A stretch of DNA of 64,000 nt from Kingdonia uniflora (GCA_014058105.1 JACGCM010002568.1:2046001-2110000), one strand, 5' to 3'; numbered from the stretch's first letter, positions 1 through 10,778 are shown. The notes: a model not told the origin generated them from the letters alone. Numbers and translations are program-made.

Positions 1-2
1 CG

Positions 3-1280
3 ATGACCAACATGAATCTCCAAAGCACCTTCACTCTGAGAAACCAGGAGGTCAATACAGCACCAGAGACCGTCGACTTGCGCAATGCTGTGGTCGAGTT
101 ACAGAAACAGATGGAGCGTGACCAGATTCAAAGAATAGAAGACCAAACAGTTCATGCTCAAGCTCTCCAAATCGAAAGGGATGCAAGGCAGAAAGCTTTG
201 GATCAGCAAAGCCGGACGCATCAGAAGGAAATGGAGATCTTGCGCAGAGCAAAATTGACACCACCCCGGGCTCACAGCAACCACCGTTCGAGAGCAAGGC
301 ACAGAGAAGAACAACCAAGGGAAGATCAGACGCGAGTCTCGCGGTCCAGATCAAGAAATCCCGAAGGAGGTTCCCTACATTTTCGACTTACGTCCTCTTC
401 ATCTACAATAGGAAGTCGTCGAACTCGCTAACGTTCTCTGCTACCACCGGCGAGACGACCTCTGAGGGAGCGGTTAGGACCTGAGGGACACAGCAATTTT
501 GATCCCCAGGTACAAGTCGAACCAGCCCAACCACCGCAATACATCACACTAGATGATTTCAACACCCGGATTCCTGCAATTAATTCGGAAGTACCTCGTC
601 GAATATCTGCATTGGATAGGATCGAAACAAATCCCATATCTGTGCATCTCGAAGCTATGGCCATTCCAGATAATTTCCATATGCCGAGGTTCATCCAGTA
701 CGCAGGTCTCACCGACCCTCTGACACACGTCAGACATTTCAAAGCTTCGGTAGGATTGTACTCGAAGCTAGATCACATGCTCTATAGGCTTTTTAACAAG
801 AGTCTGAAAGAAGAACCCTTCAGGTGGTTTCACACTTTACCTGAGGGTTCTATCACCACATTCGCTCAGTCACAGCGCCTCTTCGAGTCCAACTACGCTC
901 ATGCCAAAGAACGAGAAATTACAGTGGATTCCCTTTTCTTCTTCGAACAAGGAGCAAAGGAGTCCCTAGCCAGCTTCTACAAGCGATGCTTGCAAGAGGC
1001 ACAAAAAATTGGCAATTCCGATCCAAAAATCGTCGTTCCTGCGTTCACTTCAGCGGTACACTTCGACTCTAAAGTTCGAGAAAAACTGACCCTTCACAAA
1101 CCTCGAACAGTACCAGAGATGATAGATGTAGTTTACAACTATATCGAACTTGAAAGGTCTAAGAAAGATATGATGAAAAGCTCTGCCGTAATCCAGTCCT
1201 TTGATTCGACACCATTCCAACAACAAAAAAACAGCCACCACAGGAGAAAAACCACTTGGAAGGAACAACGACAACACTAG
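3..1280 (+). pseudogene. gag: E1 gag (one in-frame stop)
   Basis: Capsid protein region. The first ~140 residues are charged and coiled-coil-like (repeated Gln, Glu, Arg around residues 30-80). After an in-frame TAA at 429-431 the same frame stays open to 1280. The capsid core is typical of plant gypsy gag, with FRWFHTLPEGSITTF and a following helix-rich stretch. The ATG at base 3 may be internal, since the true start could lie outside the window. The frame ends where the protease frame takes over: the two overlap between 1201 and 1280, and a run of seven A at about 1225-1231 is the likely place of the slip. I read that as an indel rather than a programmed shift, because the other Tat copies show no sign of it. 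Confidence 0.85.
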
Positions 1281-2229
1281 AAGGCGAGAAGAAAAGATAG
1301 ACAGACCAATTTCAAATCTACCTCCTCTGACAACAACTCTTTCGGCTATCTTCACAGTGATCAAGGGTGATGAATTTTATCGAGAAGCTCAGACGATCCC
1401 CGAGAGACCAAGGCAACCTTTCTGCCTGCACCATAATGTACACAACCATGAAACTGACAACTGTTATTCACTCATTTGCATCTTCAACCGCATTATATCA
1501 GCAGGGCGACTCCAAAATTATGTGGTTGATTTCCAAAAATTTCTCAACGAAGAAGCTGATAGGAACAATCCCGGCCTAGTTAACGAACAAGGAGAAGCTC
1601 GACATCTCTATATGATCGAGATAGAAAAAGGGAAGAAAAGAAAGCAGGACGACCGAATTACGTCCTGTTGCAAAATGACCTCTTCCGACAAATCAGCAAA
1701 ACTCCTTCCAAGTTCCAGCAAATCTAAACGTCCGTACTCCATCTCCTTCGAAGACTGTGACACTAGCCACGTTACATATTCCCACGATGATCCACTTGTT
1801 ATAATGCTAAAGGTAGGACAAGATTTTCTTCACACGATGCTTGTTGATACCGGAAGCGCCACTGACGTCTTGTTCCGGAGAGCAATACAATTACTGGGTA
1901 TGACAAATTCTGTGAAAGCTTCAACAACAACAATATTGGGCTTCAATGGTTCAAAAGAATCTGCCATTGGTGAAATCACCTTGCCAGTACAAGCAGGATC
2001 CGAAACGACATTCGTCAAGTTCTTAGTCATCGACGCTGAATACAAATATCTTGGTATTCTGGGACGAAGTTGGCTGCACTCAATAAAAGCAGTTCCATCA
2101 ACTTATCATCTTTCTCTTCGATTCCCAACTGACCATGGTATTTACGAGATCAAAGGCAGCCAAGCAGTCGTACGAATGTGTGAGAACACCACGATTAACT
2201 CTTACACTCAAAAACTACTCAAAGCATAG
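1201..2229 (+). CDS. E1 gag C-terminus and retropepsin (open frame)
   Basis: Continuous frame of 342 codons. A degenerate zinc knuckle is visible (CLHHNVHNHETDNC), followed by the aspartic protease with active site LVDTGSATDVLF, flap region ILGFNGSKE and the C-terminal YLGILGRSWLH. The protease cleaves the gag-pol polyprotein in the virus-like particle. DTG is intact. The frame ends in TAG at 2227-2229, and the same frame continues past the stop into RT for another 59 codons. The first codon listed is only the start of the open frame; the protein would be made as part of gag-pro. Downstream of the stop lies the readthrough context described separately. Confidence 0.88.
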   Translation: MIRHHSNNKKTATTGEKPLGRNNDNTRRREEKIDRPISNLPPLTTTLSAIFTVIKGDEFYREAQTIPERPRQPFCLHHNVHNHETDNCYSLICIFNRIISAGRLQNYVVDFQKFLNEEADRNNPGLVNEQGEARHLYMIEIEKGKKRKQDDRITSCCKMTSSDKSAKLLPSSSKSKRPYSISFEDCDTSHVTYSHDDPLVIMLKVGQDFLHTMLVDTGSATDVLFRRAIQLLGMTNSVKASTTTILGFNGSKESAIGEITLPVQAGSETTFVKFLVIDAEYKYLGILGRSWLHSIKAVPSTYHLSLRFPTDHGIYEIKGSQAVVRMCENTTINSYTQKLLKA

Positions 2230-2235
2230 CAATTA
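2227..2235 (+). promoter_or_regulatory. E1 leaky stop codon between protease and pol (TAG CAA TTA)
   Basis: In-frame TAG followed by CAATTA, which matches the CARYYA readthrough context of tobamoviruses exactly. The frame before and after is the same. The matching codon is also a stop in E3, E5 and E6. Readthrough is inferred, not shown. Confidence 0.65.
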
Positions 2236-3225
2236 CAGCCAGAATCACCCCCCATCTTCGAGCAGCATAATACTAAAACTATCGACTCCATTGAGATCGA
2301 TGTCCCCAGTCGTCATACATTTATCGGTTCCAAATTATCTGCCGAAGAGAATGAAACAATGATTCAGCTCCTCAAAAAGAACGTTGATATCTTCGCATGG
2401 TCTTTTTAAGAAATGTCGGGAATCAACCCAATTGTTGCATGCCACAAGCTCAACCTCCTGCCTGATACTAAAGTAGTCGTACAAAACCCCCAAAATCTTG
2501 CTCCACGGCTTCGTGAAGCCGTCAATGATGAGATTGACAAACTCCTTCGTGTTGGTTTCATTCGGGAAGCCAAGTATCCAAAATGGGTTTCTAATATTGT
2601 GGCCGTCCCGAAGAAAAATGGGAAAATAGGAGTCTGTGTCGACTTTACAGAACCAAACAAGTTCACACCAAAGGATAATTTTCCTCTCCCATTGATACCA
2701 CAACTCCTCGACTCAGTTGCAGGCCACGAGCTTCTTTCTATGATGGATGTAGCCTCAGGTTACAACCAAGTTCCTCTCGCAATAGAAGATCAAGAAAAAC
2801 TACTTTCGTCACCGAAAAAGGCTTGTACTGCTACACAGTCATGCCATTTGGTTTGTAGAACGCCGGGGCAACCTACCAGAGACTTGTTACTCGAATGTTC
2901 AAAGACCATTTGGGAAAAATCATGAAAGTCTACATCGACGACTTGATATGAAAAGCTTAAAACACGAAGATCATTTCAATAATCTCCAAACCATCTTCGA
3001 CATTCTAAGAAATTACCAAATGAAACTCAACCCCGAAAAATGCCAATTTTGAGTCGCAGCCGACAAATTTCTGGGACATTTGGTCAGCAAAAGAGGTATC
3101 GAAATAGATCCCACACAGATGAAGGCACTCATGGCAAGGCCGTCACCTCGAACAAAGAAAGATGTTTAAAAGTTCGCTGGCAAAATTGCCGCCCTCCACA
3201 AATTCATTTCAAAATCTTCTGATCG
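2230..3225 (+). pseudogene. E1 reverse transcriptase (frameshifted)
   Basis: RT domain that copies element RNA to DNA. The frame continues from the protease stop. A TAA sits at 2407-2409, just before the conserved EMSGINP stretch. Then come LREAVNDEIDKLL, GFIREAKYPKWVSNIVAVPKK, VCVDFTEPNKFTPKDNFPLP and MMDVASGYNQVPL. A frameshift near 2800 moves the rest into another frame. The catalytic box YIDD is readable at about 2931-2942, followed at once by a TGA. The thumb region has further frame breaks up to about 3225. Sequence class is Tat, not chromovirus: no chromodomain follows the integrase. Confidence 0.88.
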
Positions 3226-3780
3226 ATGTAAACTACTGTATCTCCTTCTTCGTGGTAATCCCACCTTACATTCCAAAAAGAAGCCAAATGAAATCACCTG
3301 GACCTCAGACTGTGAGCTAGCCTTTCAAGATCTTAAGCGATACCTGGGAAGACCTCCGATCATGAGCAAACCAGTTGACGGCGAAACACTTACTATGTAT
3401 CTGTCCACCACAGAAGAATCTATCAGTTCCGTTCTCATTCGAGAAGACAATTACATTGAGAAACCAATTTTCTTCATCAACAAAACTCTCGTACAAGCTG
3501 AACGTAATTATACATCAACGGAAAAATAGCTACTCGCATTGGTCTACAGTTCGCAGAAACTACGCCCTTATTTTCAGGCTTACCCTATCAAGGTAATCAC
3601 AAAGTACCCTTTAAAACTTGTCCTCTCAAAAAAGGAAAAATCTCGATGAGTTCAGCAATGGTCCATTTTCCTCGGAGAGTACGACATATCCTTTGAACCT
3701 CAGATTTCTTGTAAAGGACGGGCAGTCGCTGACTTTTTAGCTGACTTTCCTGTCGAAGACCCCGAATGGGAAGAACTTGA
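3226..3780 (+). pseudogene. E1 gypsy-type RNase H and linker
   Basis: Translates across several stops and frame breaks into the usual gypsy RNase H order: LGRPPIMSKPV, then ISSVLIREDN, IFFINKTLVQAERNYTSTEK followed by a stop (TAG at about 3526), then LALVYSSQKLRPYF. The linker reads ISCKGRAVADFLADFPVEDPEWEE, the connector that in Tat elements joins the first RNase H to the second. RNase H removes the RNA strand after first-strand synthesis. Confidence 0.8.
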
Positions 3781-4260
3781 AGAAGCACTTACAGATGACG
3801 CAATTGCAGAACTAGATGTCTGGTCAAGAAGCACAGGATGGAGACTCTTCACTGATGGATCGGCAGGACCACAGGGATCCGGGATTGGAATAGTCCTCGT
3901 TACACCATTTAATCATCGAATCGAGAAAGCAATTAAACTCAAGTTTTATTCCACCAACAACGAAGCCGAATACGAAGCTAACCTTCATGGATTAGACCTC
4001 GCAATCACACTTTGGGCGACAGACATAGCGGTCTATGTCGACTCACTGCTTATCGCCAATCATTACAATAAAACCTTCAAGACCTCAGGCAAAATGGTTA
4101 GTTATGCAGTTCTAGTCGAAGAAAAAATGCTCATGTTCCAATCCTCATCAATCTCCTACCTCTCTCGGGCAGAAAATAGACATGCAGACGCCTTGGCATA
4201 CGTCGCCGCTATGCTTGAAGATAGTGAAAGTAGACAGCTCGAAATCCAAGTTCTTGAACA
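3781..4260 (+). pseudogene. E1 second RNase H
   Basis: A second RNase H-like domain follows the first: GWRLFTDGSAGPQGSGIGIV with the first catalytic Asp, NNEAEYEANLHGLDLA with the Glu, VDSLLIANHYN with the next Asp, and ENRHADALAYVAAML with the last. All four acidic positions are readable. Dual RNase H is a known mark of the Tat lineage. Parts are open (4094-4260), but the whole is not in one frame with the RT. Confidence 0.82.
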
Positions 4261-5374
4261 CTCAAGCCTCGACATTACAAATATTATGCAAATCACTGCT
4301 ACTGATGACGAAGACAAATATGACTGGAGAAAACCATTTCTTGAATGCCTCAATTCCAACATTCTCCCAAGCAATAAAGAGGAAGCTCGATCACTACTGG
4401 CCAGATGCACACGGTTCACAGTTCAAGATAAATTACTATACCGAATAACAGGAGGCAGACCCCACATGCACAAGAAATCAAAAGCCCTGCACTTGACTTA
4501 CATATCAGCAATGTCCTCTGGCCGTTCAAAAGATGGGGCATCGACATAATTGGTCCTTTTCACCCAGCATCAGTAAATCGCAAGTTCATCCTCGTCGCTA
4601 TGGACTATTTCACCAAATGGGTCGAAGCAGTTCCTTTTTGCCACACCGATGAAAATGTAGTTATCAAGTTCCTCTGGGAAAACATCATTACTAGGCTCGG
4701 TTGTCACAAATGATAAGATCAGACAACAAAAATAGTTCATCAGTAACAAAGTTCTATTGTTCTTCCAAAAGTACAAAATATAGCTCTCTACATCGATACC
4801 CTACTACCCTCAAGGAAACGGTCAAGTAGAAGCCATCAATAAAAGTATCAAATCCGGGTTACGCAAACGATTAGACGAGAAAAAAGGAAGATGGATCGAT
4901 GAATTACTCAGTGTCCTCTGGGCTTACAGAACTACTCTACAGACTTCCACTGGCTGCACTCCCTTTATGATGGCCTTTGGTGCTGAAGCTGTCATACCCT
5001 CTGAATTGGATTTACTACGCAGTCGGAAAAAGGTTACAGATGAAGAAAACGAGTTAGGATTGGTTTGCAACCTTAATTGGATTGAAGAAACTCGAGATCA
5101 AGCAATCGTAAACTTGAGGCGATACCACGATAAACTCAGAAAAGCGTACAACAAAAAAGTTTGCAAGCGACAATTCGACATAGGTGATCTCGTCCTTCGT
5201 CGAATACAAGATAGTACTCGACCCAAGAATTTAGGAAAATTATCCGAAAACTGGGAAGGGCCCTACATCATCAGCGACAAAACGGAGTGTAGAACTTACT
5301 GGCTGATGACAGAGGATGAAGTTCAGCTTGAATATCCCTGGAATACAGCACATCTCAAAATTTTCTATCGATAA
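4261..5374 (+). pseudogene. E1 integrase (N-terminal zinc domain mostly deleted)
   Basis: The N-terminal HHCC zinc domain is mostly missing: after LLYRITGGR the sequence jumps to the end of the domain and then WPFKRWGIDIIGPF, the first catalytic Asp block, reached after a frame break near 4480. The central part reads YFTKWVEAVPF and FLWENIITRLG, then is broken by stops near 4710. The DDE Glu region (around QGNGQVEAINK) follows in another frame. The last 135 codons (4967-5374) are open and hold the C-terminal GPY-type module, with DLVLRRIQ, GKLSENWEGPY and AHLKIFYR. No chromodomain follows. Confidence 0.85.
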
Positions 5375-5517
5375 GTAATGTACCTCTTCGACTACTATTA
5401 ATAAAGGCTCATTCTTTACATCTTTCTCTACAGTCACATCTTACAAAAACGATTCTCCTTCTTTACTATCACGCAGTATCAATGCATACTTTTTACGTAC
5501 GCATCAACACTACGATA

Positions 5518-6110
5518 CTACATTTCTACAAACCACATTTTTAAGATTGGTTATTTCAAATCCAGGTATCCCATCGAGGATAAACACCTGGTATTCATTT
5601 AAGCATTGACCACACTTTAAACAGTATGGGTCTGGGCTAAAACTTTTAGTACATTTCTACAAACCACATCTTTAAGACTGGTTTTTTCAAATCCAGGTAT
5701 ACCATCGAGGAGCAACACCTGATATTCATTTAACATTGACCACACTTTAAATAGTATGGATCCAAGCTAAACTCTTACTACATTTCTACAAGCCACATCT
5801 TTATGATTGGCTTTTTCAAATCCAGGTATCCCATCGAGGAGCAACACATTTAGCATTGACCACACTTTAAAGAGTATGGATCCGGGATAAACTCTTACTA
5901 CATTTCTACAAACCACATCTTTATGATTAGTTTTTTCAAATCCAGGTATCCCATCGAGGAGTAACACCTGGTATTCATTTAGCATTGACCACATTTTAAA
6001 CAGTATCGATCCGGGCTAAACTCTTACTATATTTATACAAACCACATCTTTATGATTGGTTTTTCCAAATCCAAGTATCCAATCGAGGAGAAATACCTGA
6101 TCCTCGTTCC
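5518..6110 (+). repeat. E1 tandem repeat after pol (unit ~129 bp, about 4.5 copies)
   Basis: Unit starts with CTACATTTCTACAAACCACA at 5518, 5649 (first base changed), 5778, 5898 and 6027 (two changes). Spacings are 131, 129, 120 and 129 bp. Each unit holds ATCCAGGTATCCCATCGAGG and a late AGTATGGATCC block. It lies between the end of integrase and the end of the antisense gene C. Short spurious ORFs in it (5767-5994) are not genes. Confidence 0.92.
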
Positions 6111-6330
6111 TATTTGCATCAACAGCTACCTTTTCGATACACAAGTTCTATATTTGATTCACTATCATATATTATCAGTTTTTATGCAAAAACTACATAC
6201 TTCGATAAAAATTCTACTGTTAACCAAAATGAATTGGCCCCACTGGCCATTTTTACAAACTTTATCAAATAAAATATTGTCTTAGCCCCACTGGCCATTT
6301 GTTACAAATTCCACTTCAATGCAAAGAGGC

Positions 6331-8546
6331 TTACTCAATGGGTAAATCAACACCATTTCCTTCGACTCTGGCACTATCTGCCAAATCAAATAGTACTTCA
6401 GCTTCGACACCAGAAGGAACAGTTAACACGGGTTCCTCGACCACCTCACACTCCCTTTCAACATTAGAAGAACCCCCCGATGATTCATCCTCTGAATCCA
6501 CAAACGGCAGCAAATTCTCCTTAACAATATTCTTGTATTATTTTTTCCTAAGATTCTCATCCTCGTAGTCTCCATCTAACTGTTTCCTCAAATTCACAAA
6601 CTTTCCTAAATACTCTTGCCGAAGATTTTCGAGAACATTATTGCGCTCCTCGTTTGCCGCCTCGATTGCCACCTCCCTGGCTACCTCAGAAGCTTCCTTC
6701 AACTTCGCGATCTCCTCATCTTTCTACTTCCTCACCATAGCAATTGCAGCTTTCTTCGACTTATCAGCATCTACCTTATACCTGTTAAACATCGAATTCT
6801 GTTTATCTTTCTCTTTTATCAATCTCTCTTTTTCCTCCGTCAATTCCTTTTCGAGGATCTGGTACCCTTTCAATTGATTCGTGATATCCCTGACACTCAT
6901 AATGTGCGGCCTCGCCTCAACAACGATTTCCTTAATCTGCAACAATTTCATAAAAGATGTATTAACATTGGGAACTAAATTCATTAACCTCGGTAAACAA
7001 GATAAATTCCTCACCTTCTTCAAACTCGATTGACCCTCGCCGAAGAAACTCATTAAGTTATCCAAATTGACCATGTAGTCATCCAAACGATCTCCCAATA
7101 ATGCTGAGCCTACAACAGCTGAATCCAAATTTGCCGCAATCTCTACTTCAGATTGAACAACATTATTCGGGTTGGAGTCATCCGCACTTTTCTTCTTCGA
7201 TACATTTCCTGCTTTCTTCGAAGTACCACTTACCGTCCCAAGGGGAGGCTTATCCACAAAACTTCAAGTTACAAGTTTGTGCCCATCAACAGTGCCATTC
7301 TTTCGAGAAAGCTACTTTGGATCTTGTAAATCATCCACTGCGTCGCTTGGAGCAGCCCTCTTCTTCGACACCTTCCTCGAAGGAACATTGCATAGAGCCT
7401 CTATCTCACTATTTGTATCAGTCATATATCTCGCCAACGACTGATTCTCCAATGGCAAACCAACATCGACACTTCTCTTATTCTCTGCAGACATCCTACC
7501 GTCAATAGGAGACACTACTGATCCTGTTGTTCTCAATCTCTTTAAACCAGCCTCCTCGAACAAAATAGACAAACCCTCTTGGTCATCTGCCAACTCGTCG
7601 ATCCTCTCAATATATCCCTTCCTGAGGTTGTATAGCCACTCGTTAACCTTCGAGTTCCTATCAACTTCTATCAAAGCTGAAACAAAGAAAATTAGAAAGT
7701 CGCACAACAGTTAACCAAATTCTCAAGAGTACATATCAACAACTATTTACCTAGATGAAAAGCGTTCCTTTTCAAAGACTCCCTAGGAACATTAACATCG
7801 AACTCATAGTTCCCTGTTACTAAAAGACACTCATCACAGTACTTCCCACCAATCGATACCATCTCATAAAATATAGGTCTCTTAGCGAACCTCGCTAGAT
7901 ATCGGTACCCTACTTTAGCCGAATTTACTCTCAGCATATAGTATACGTAAATGTCATCGACAGTTATCAAAGCTTCTCCTATCTTCTGCAATTGGCCATT
8001 CAGAGCCCCACATACTCGAAACAAGTCGTATACATTCGGGTTGAATTTCCCAGGAGCCACATCAAAGAAATTTAACAACTTTTTTTGATCAGCCCGTAGA
8101 GGCAACTTCAAACCTTTTCTTATCTGTTCTCGATGTATCAAAATCCCACCTAGAGGAACATTTTGGTCATTCATCTCATGTGCATACTCTTCCAGCCTTA
8201 CATCTTTAGGAATACCGAATTTTCTTTTAAACTTAAGAATTTCAGATGTTTTTTTGCCCATCCCTAAACTAGCATGTCTACTATCACACACATCACCTTG
8301 ACCATCGCCATCACCATCTCGACCACTAGATTGGGGCAATTGCTCGACATCAGTCTCGGTAACTTCGTCATCAGATACTTCGACATGATCGGGTCCAGTA
8401 CCTGCCTGCCCAACATTACCAACTCCCCCTGCGCGATATTCCCTACCTAACCTCTGCACACACGTGGTTACATCCACTCGCAAAGGAATAACGTGAATAG
8501 GATTTTTGGTTATTGAGTTCTCAGCATTGAAAATTGGTTCAGCCAT
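6331..8546 (-). pseudogene. E1 antisense gene C: spliced ORF opposite to gag-pol
   Basis: Begins with ATG at 8546 and reads leftward. Exon 1 (8546-7751) codes ~265 residues: an acidic Asp/Glu/Gly-rich stretch near residues 50-85, then a globular part with [35 protein letters not shown] and [10 protein letters not shown]. From memory this resembles the plant 'putative gypsy type transposon' (Transposase_28) family. A 74-nt intron (7750-7677) has a GT donor and TTTGTTTCAG acceptor; removing it joins the frames without a stop. Exon 2 (7676-6331) stays in one frame with stops near 7314, 7265, 6726 and 6540, includes a Lys/Glu coiled coil (~6980-6600) and an acidic Ser/Val tail. Function unknown; homologous to genes in E6 and E7. 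Confidence 0.75.
7677..7750 (-). other. Intron in E1 antisense gene C (74 nt)
   Basis: Minus-strand donor CTAG|GTAAAT and acceptor TTTGTTTCAG|CTTTG. Without splicing the frame ends at a TAG inside the intron (7743-7745). With splicing the codons H-L-A-L-I-E run through. The matching intron in E6 is also 74 nt. Confidence 0.75.
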
Positions 8547-8557
8547 TTTTTATGAAC

Positions 8558-9240
8558 CTGAAAATCAGATCCGAGTTTTTTCTTAACAAATCAGTTTATA
8601 ACATGATATATATCACATACGTTCTATTATTTCGTTTAGAAGATTCATTTCGATCATTTAATTTACTTATAATAACTTTCTCATTCTAGCGTTGTCGGGT
8701 AATCCTCCAACAATTTCTTTCTTACTTACAGCTGACATATCTCAAACTTAAATATCAATTATTAGTTCACGAGTTGCAAGAGTTGTTTGAAGTTCTCGAC
8801 CATCGAGAAACTTTTTTATCTAACTTCATTATTGGTAACTAATTATGTTCATTTGCAACGGCCCATCTTCTCGAAGGAAATAACAGTTATGATTTTCCCA
8901 CCAAAATCGATAACAACCTAACCGTTTTGAAATAAATTTCTGACTCTAAACACCAAAATCACGGCCATATAACCCAACGGAACTGAATGACAAACTCCAT
9001 ACACATTATCGACGACGACAGTCCACATAAGCGGCAGCAATGCACCAAACAAACTCCTTCCACGCCTCTACTCGAAAATTCCTCCATTATCAATTTTTTA
9101 ACCATATCAACAACTATTTTTAAACATTTTTATTTCCTATATTCTAACAGTCTTCTTTCCAATTCATCAGATATTCACCTAGTCTACAACGAGTTTACAA
9201 AACAAATAAAATCAATTGAAACACAAAAACAATCACTTAC
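8558..9240 (-). other. Probable 5' UTR intron of E1 antisense gene C (683 nt)
   Basis: Donor on the minus strand GCACG|GTAAGTGATT (9240) and acceptor TGATTTTCAG|GTTC, eleven bases before the ATG at 8546. Together with the TATA box near 9421 this gives a leader, intron and start. E6 and E7 have an intron at the same relative place. No other coding sequence was recognised in this stretch; the + strand ORF at 8987-9343 is spurious. Confidence 0.6.
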
Positions 9241-9420
9241 CGTGCAACCTCGCTGCTTCTACGTTCCTCTCCTTAGAAAGTTTTGCCCTTTCAATCAACA
9301 AGCTTATCTCCTCCCTCCCAATTGTAGAAAGAAAGTCAAATAAGCGATTGGACAGTTTGCAGAGGTGAAGAAAAATTTGGTAGAAGTTCAAAATATGAAC
9401 AGTCGGCCACTGCAGGGCTA

Positions 9421-9427
9421 CTTATAG
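9421..9427 (-). promoter_or_regulatory. TATA box for E1 antisense gene C
   Basis: Minus strand reads GGGTCTATAAGTAG. It lies about 180 bp upstream of the donor site at 9240 and about 870 bp upstream of the ATG. Placement before the leader exon fits a dedicated antisense promoter outside the LTR. Confidence 0.5.
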
Positions 9428-9694
9428 ACCCCAGGTATCCGTTACGTATAACTACATCCGACAGTTCACAATCCCTAACTTTTCGTCTTCACCTATCCTT
9501 CTCGACTTCCTCAAAAAATTTCCTTCTCGACAAAAGTAAAAATCTATACCTACATTTCCGTAAAATAATACATTCGACTAAAATACTTTGACAACAACAA
9601 AATCCTATGTTTCGCACATCATTAAGCTTCCTCAATAATTCATTCGAGAAACAATATACATTCATGTATACCTAGAAGCTATTACAAATTTTCC

Positions 9695-9979
9695 TTACAG
9701 GGTCCTTCCTTCTTTTACCAATGCCCTCGCACGCTGAACAATCATCGCTTCCCAGCCAAGAACATACACCATAGATTGAAGACTGCAATGAAAAAGAAAA
9801 TTCTTTCTCCAAAAAGAAGCTTCAGATTCGTCCATCCCTTTGTAGTTCACCTCACGTGGAGGCAACACTGGAGTACACAGGTCCAAACAGCTGTAATAGC
9901 GCATCAACAAGGCACAATACATCTCTTCATTATGCTGGGAAACAATCTCTCGCAGAGTTTGACTCCTGGTCTTCGCCAT
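9695..9979 (-). CDS. E1 antisense gene B: small ORF of unknown function
   Basis: Open frame of 94 codons starting with ATG at 9979, 33 bp downstream of a TATA box. Basic N-terminus (MAKTRSQTLREIVSQ), then a part rich in Tyr, Trp and Cys. The end of the protein (FWRKNFLFHCSLQSM, then GWEAMIVQRARALV) weakly resembles the end of gene B in E6 (YWWGILQMIGPFLS, then ESFAEEMVDQ). Position is also the same: between gene C and the 3' LTR, antisense to pol. It keeps no stop codon, unlike most ORFs here. No known domain recognised. Confidence 0.5.
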   Translation of the reverse strand: MAKTRSQTLREIVSQHNEEMYCALLMRYYSCLDLCTPVLPPREVNYKGMDESEASFWRKNFLFHCSLQSMVYVLGWEAMIVQRARALVKEGRTL

Positions 9980-10011
9980 TCTTCCCTGCTTATTTACACC
10001 TACTACGTTGG

Positions 10012-10019
10012 TATTTATA
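10012..10019 (-). promoter_or_regulatory. TATA box for E1 antisense gene B
   Basis: Minus strand reads ACTATAAATACC, with TATAAATA ending 33 bp before the ATG at 9979. The short leader and perfect TATA suggest a real start of transcription. Confidence 0.55.
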
Positions 10020-10517
10020 GTCTTTCAACATTTAATGCTACAATTAAATGATTGAAACTATAAATCCTAGTCACATCACTCATTATGACACCAAATAGTG
10101 GGACCCCCAACTCCAAACAATCTTATTCGAAACAACCTTCTATCATACTTCGAATCCAAATCAGCAAGAAAAATATCTCGAACAATTTATTTTTATTCAT
10201 TAACTTCTCAAGTACATCTTACATTTGACATAACTCTTGTTCGACATCTAACAAATACAGTTACATTTTTATTACACAGTTCGATACAGTTCTTCAAGTC
10301 TTTCATTCGACAGACCTAGAATAGTTCTGGGAGCTCGAAAACTTTCCTGGCCACGACAATGCTTATCTTCCAGAAATAAGCTCATACACACTGCCCCGAT
10401 CTTTTATCTGATAAAAGGGCCACGTCCTTCAAGTAACTCAATGAATCTCAAGTCACTGAAAGTTGAAGTCAGAAGATACCTTATGACAACAACACTGATA
10501 CTCGCCTGATACCTTCC

Positions 10518-10700
10518 TTAAGGACTACCTACTTGACCAGCAAACACCGCTATGACACCGTTTCCAAAACAATTAGATCCAACAGTAACGCCTACAATAA
10601 CGACATTACAGCCCAATCCATCACTACTTAACCACACACAAACCAAAATCACTTCACTCCGATACCCCAAACCCCCAAAATAATGTACCTTACCATCCAT
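10518..10700 (-). CDS. E1 possible antisense gene A: short Gly/Val-rich ORF
   Basis: Sixty codons starting with ATG at 10700, about 80 bp downstream of TATATA on the same strand (10779-10784). The product is rich in Gly and Val and resembles no domain I know. It is listed because place, strand and TATA match gene A of E6 and E7; sequence similarity to those is not visible. It could be a chance ORF. Confidence 0.3.
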   Translation of the reverse strand: MDGKVHYFGGLGYRSEVILVCVWLSSDGLGCNVVIVGVTVGSNCFGNGVIAVFAGQVGSP

Positions 10701-10778
10701 GATTCACACTTCGAACTCCTCACAGCAAAACAACAACACGTGACATTCAAATGAAAACGAAATAACCCACTCCCTATG

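Noticed and set aside
1223..1231. A7 run as programmed -1/+1 frameshift between gag and protease of E1
   Set aside because: No matching slippery site was seen in E3, E5 or E6, and the overlap fits a simple indel in a homopolymer.
8987..9343. 118-codon + strand ORF
   Set aside because: Lies opposite the leader and intron of antisense gene C; composition is that of non-coding AT-rich DNA.
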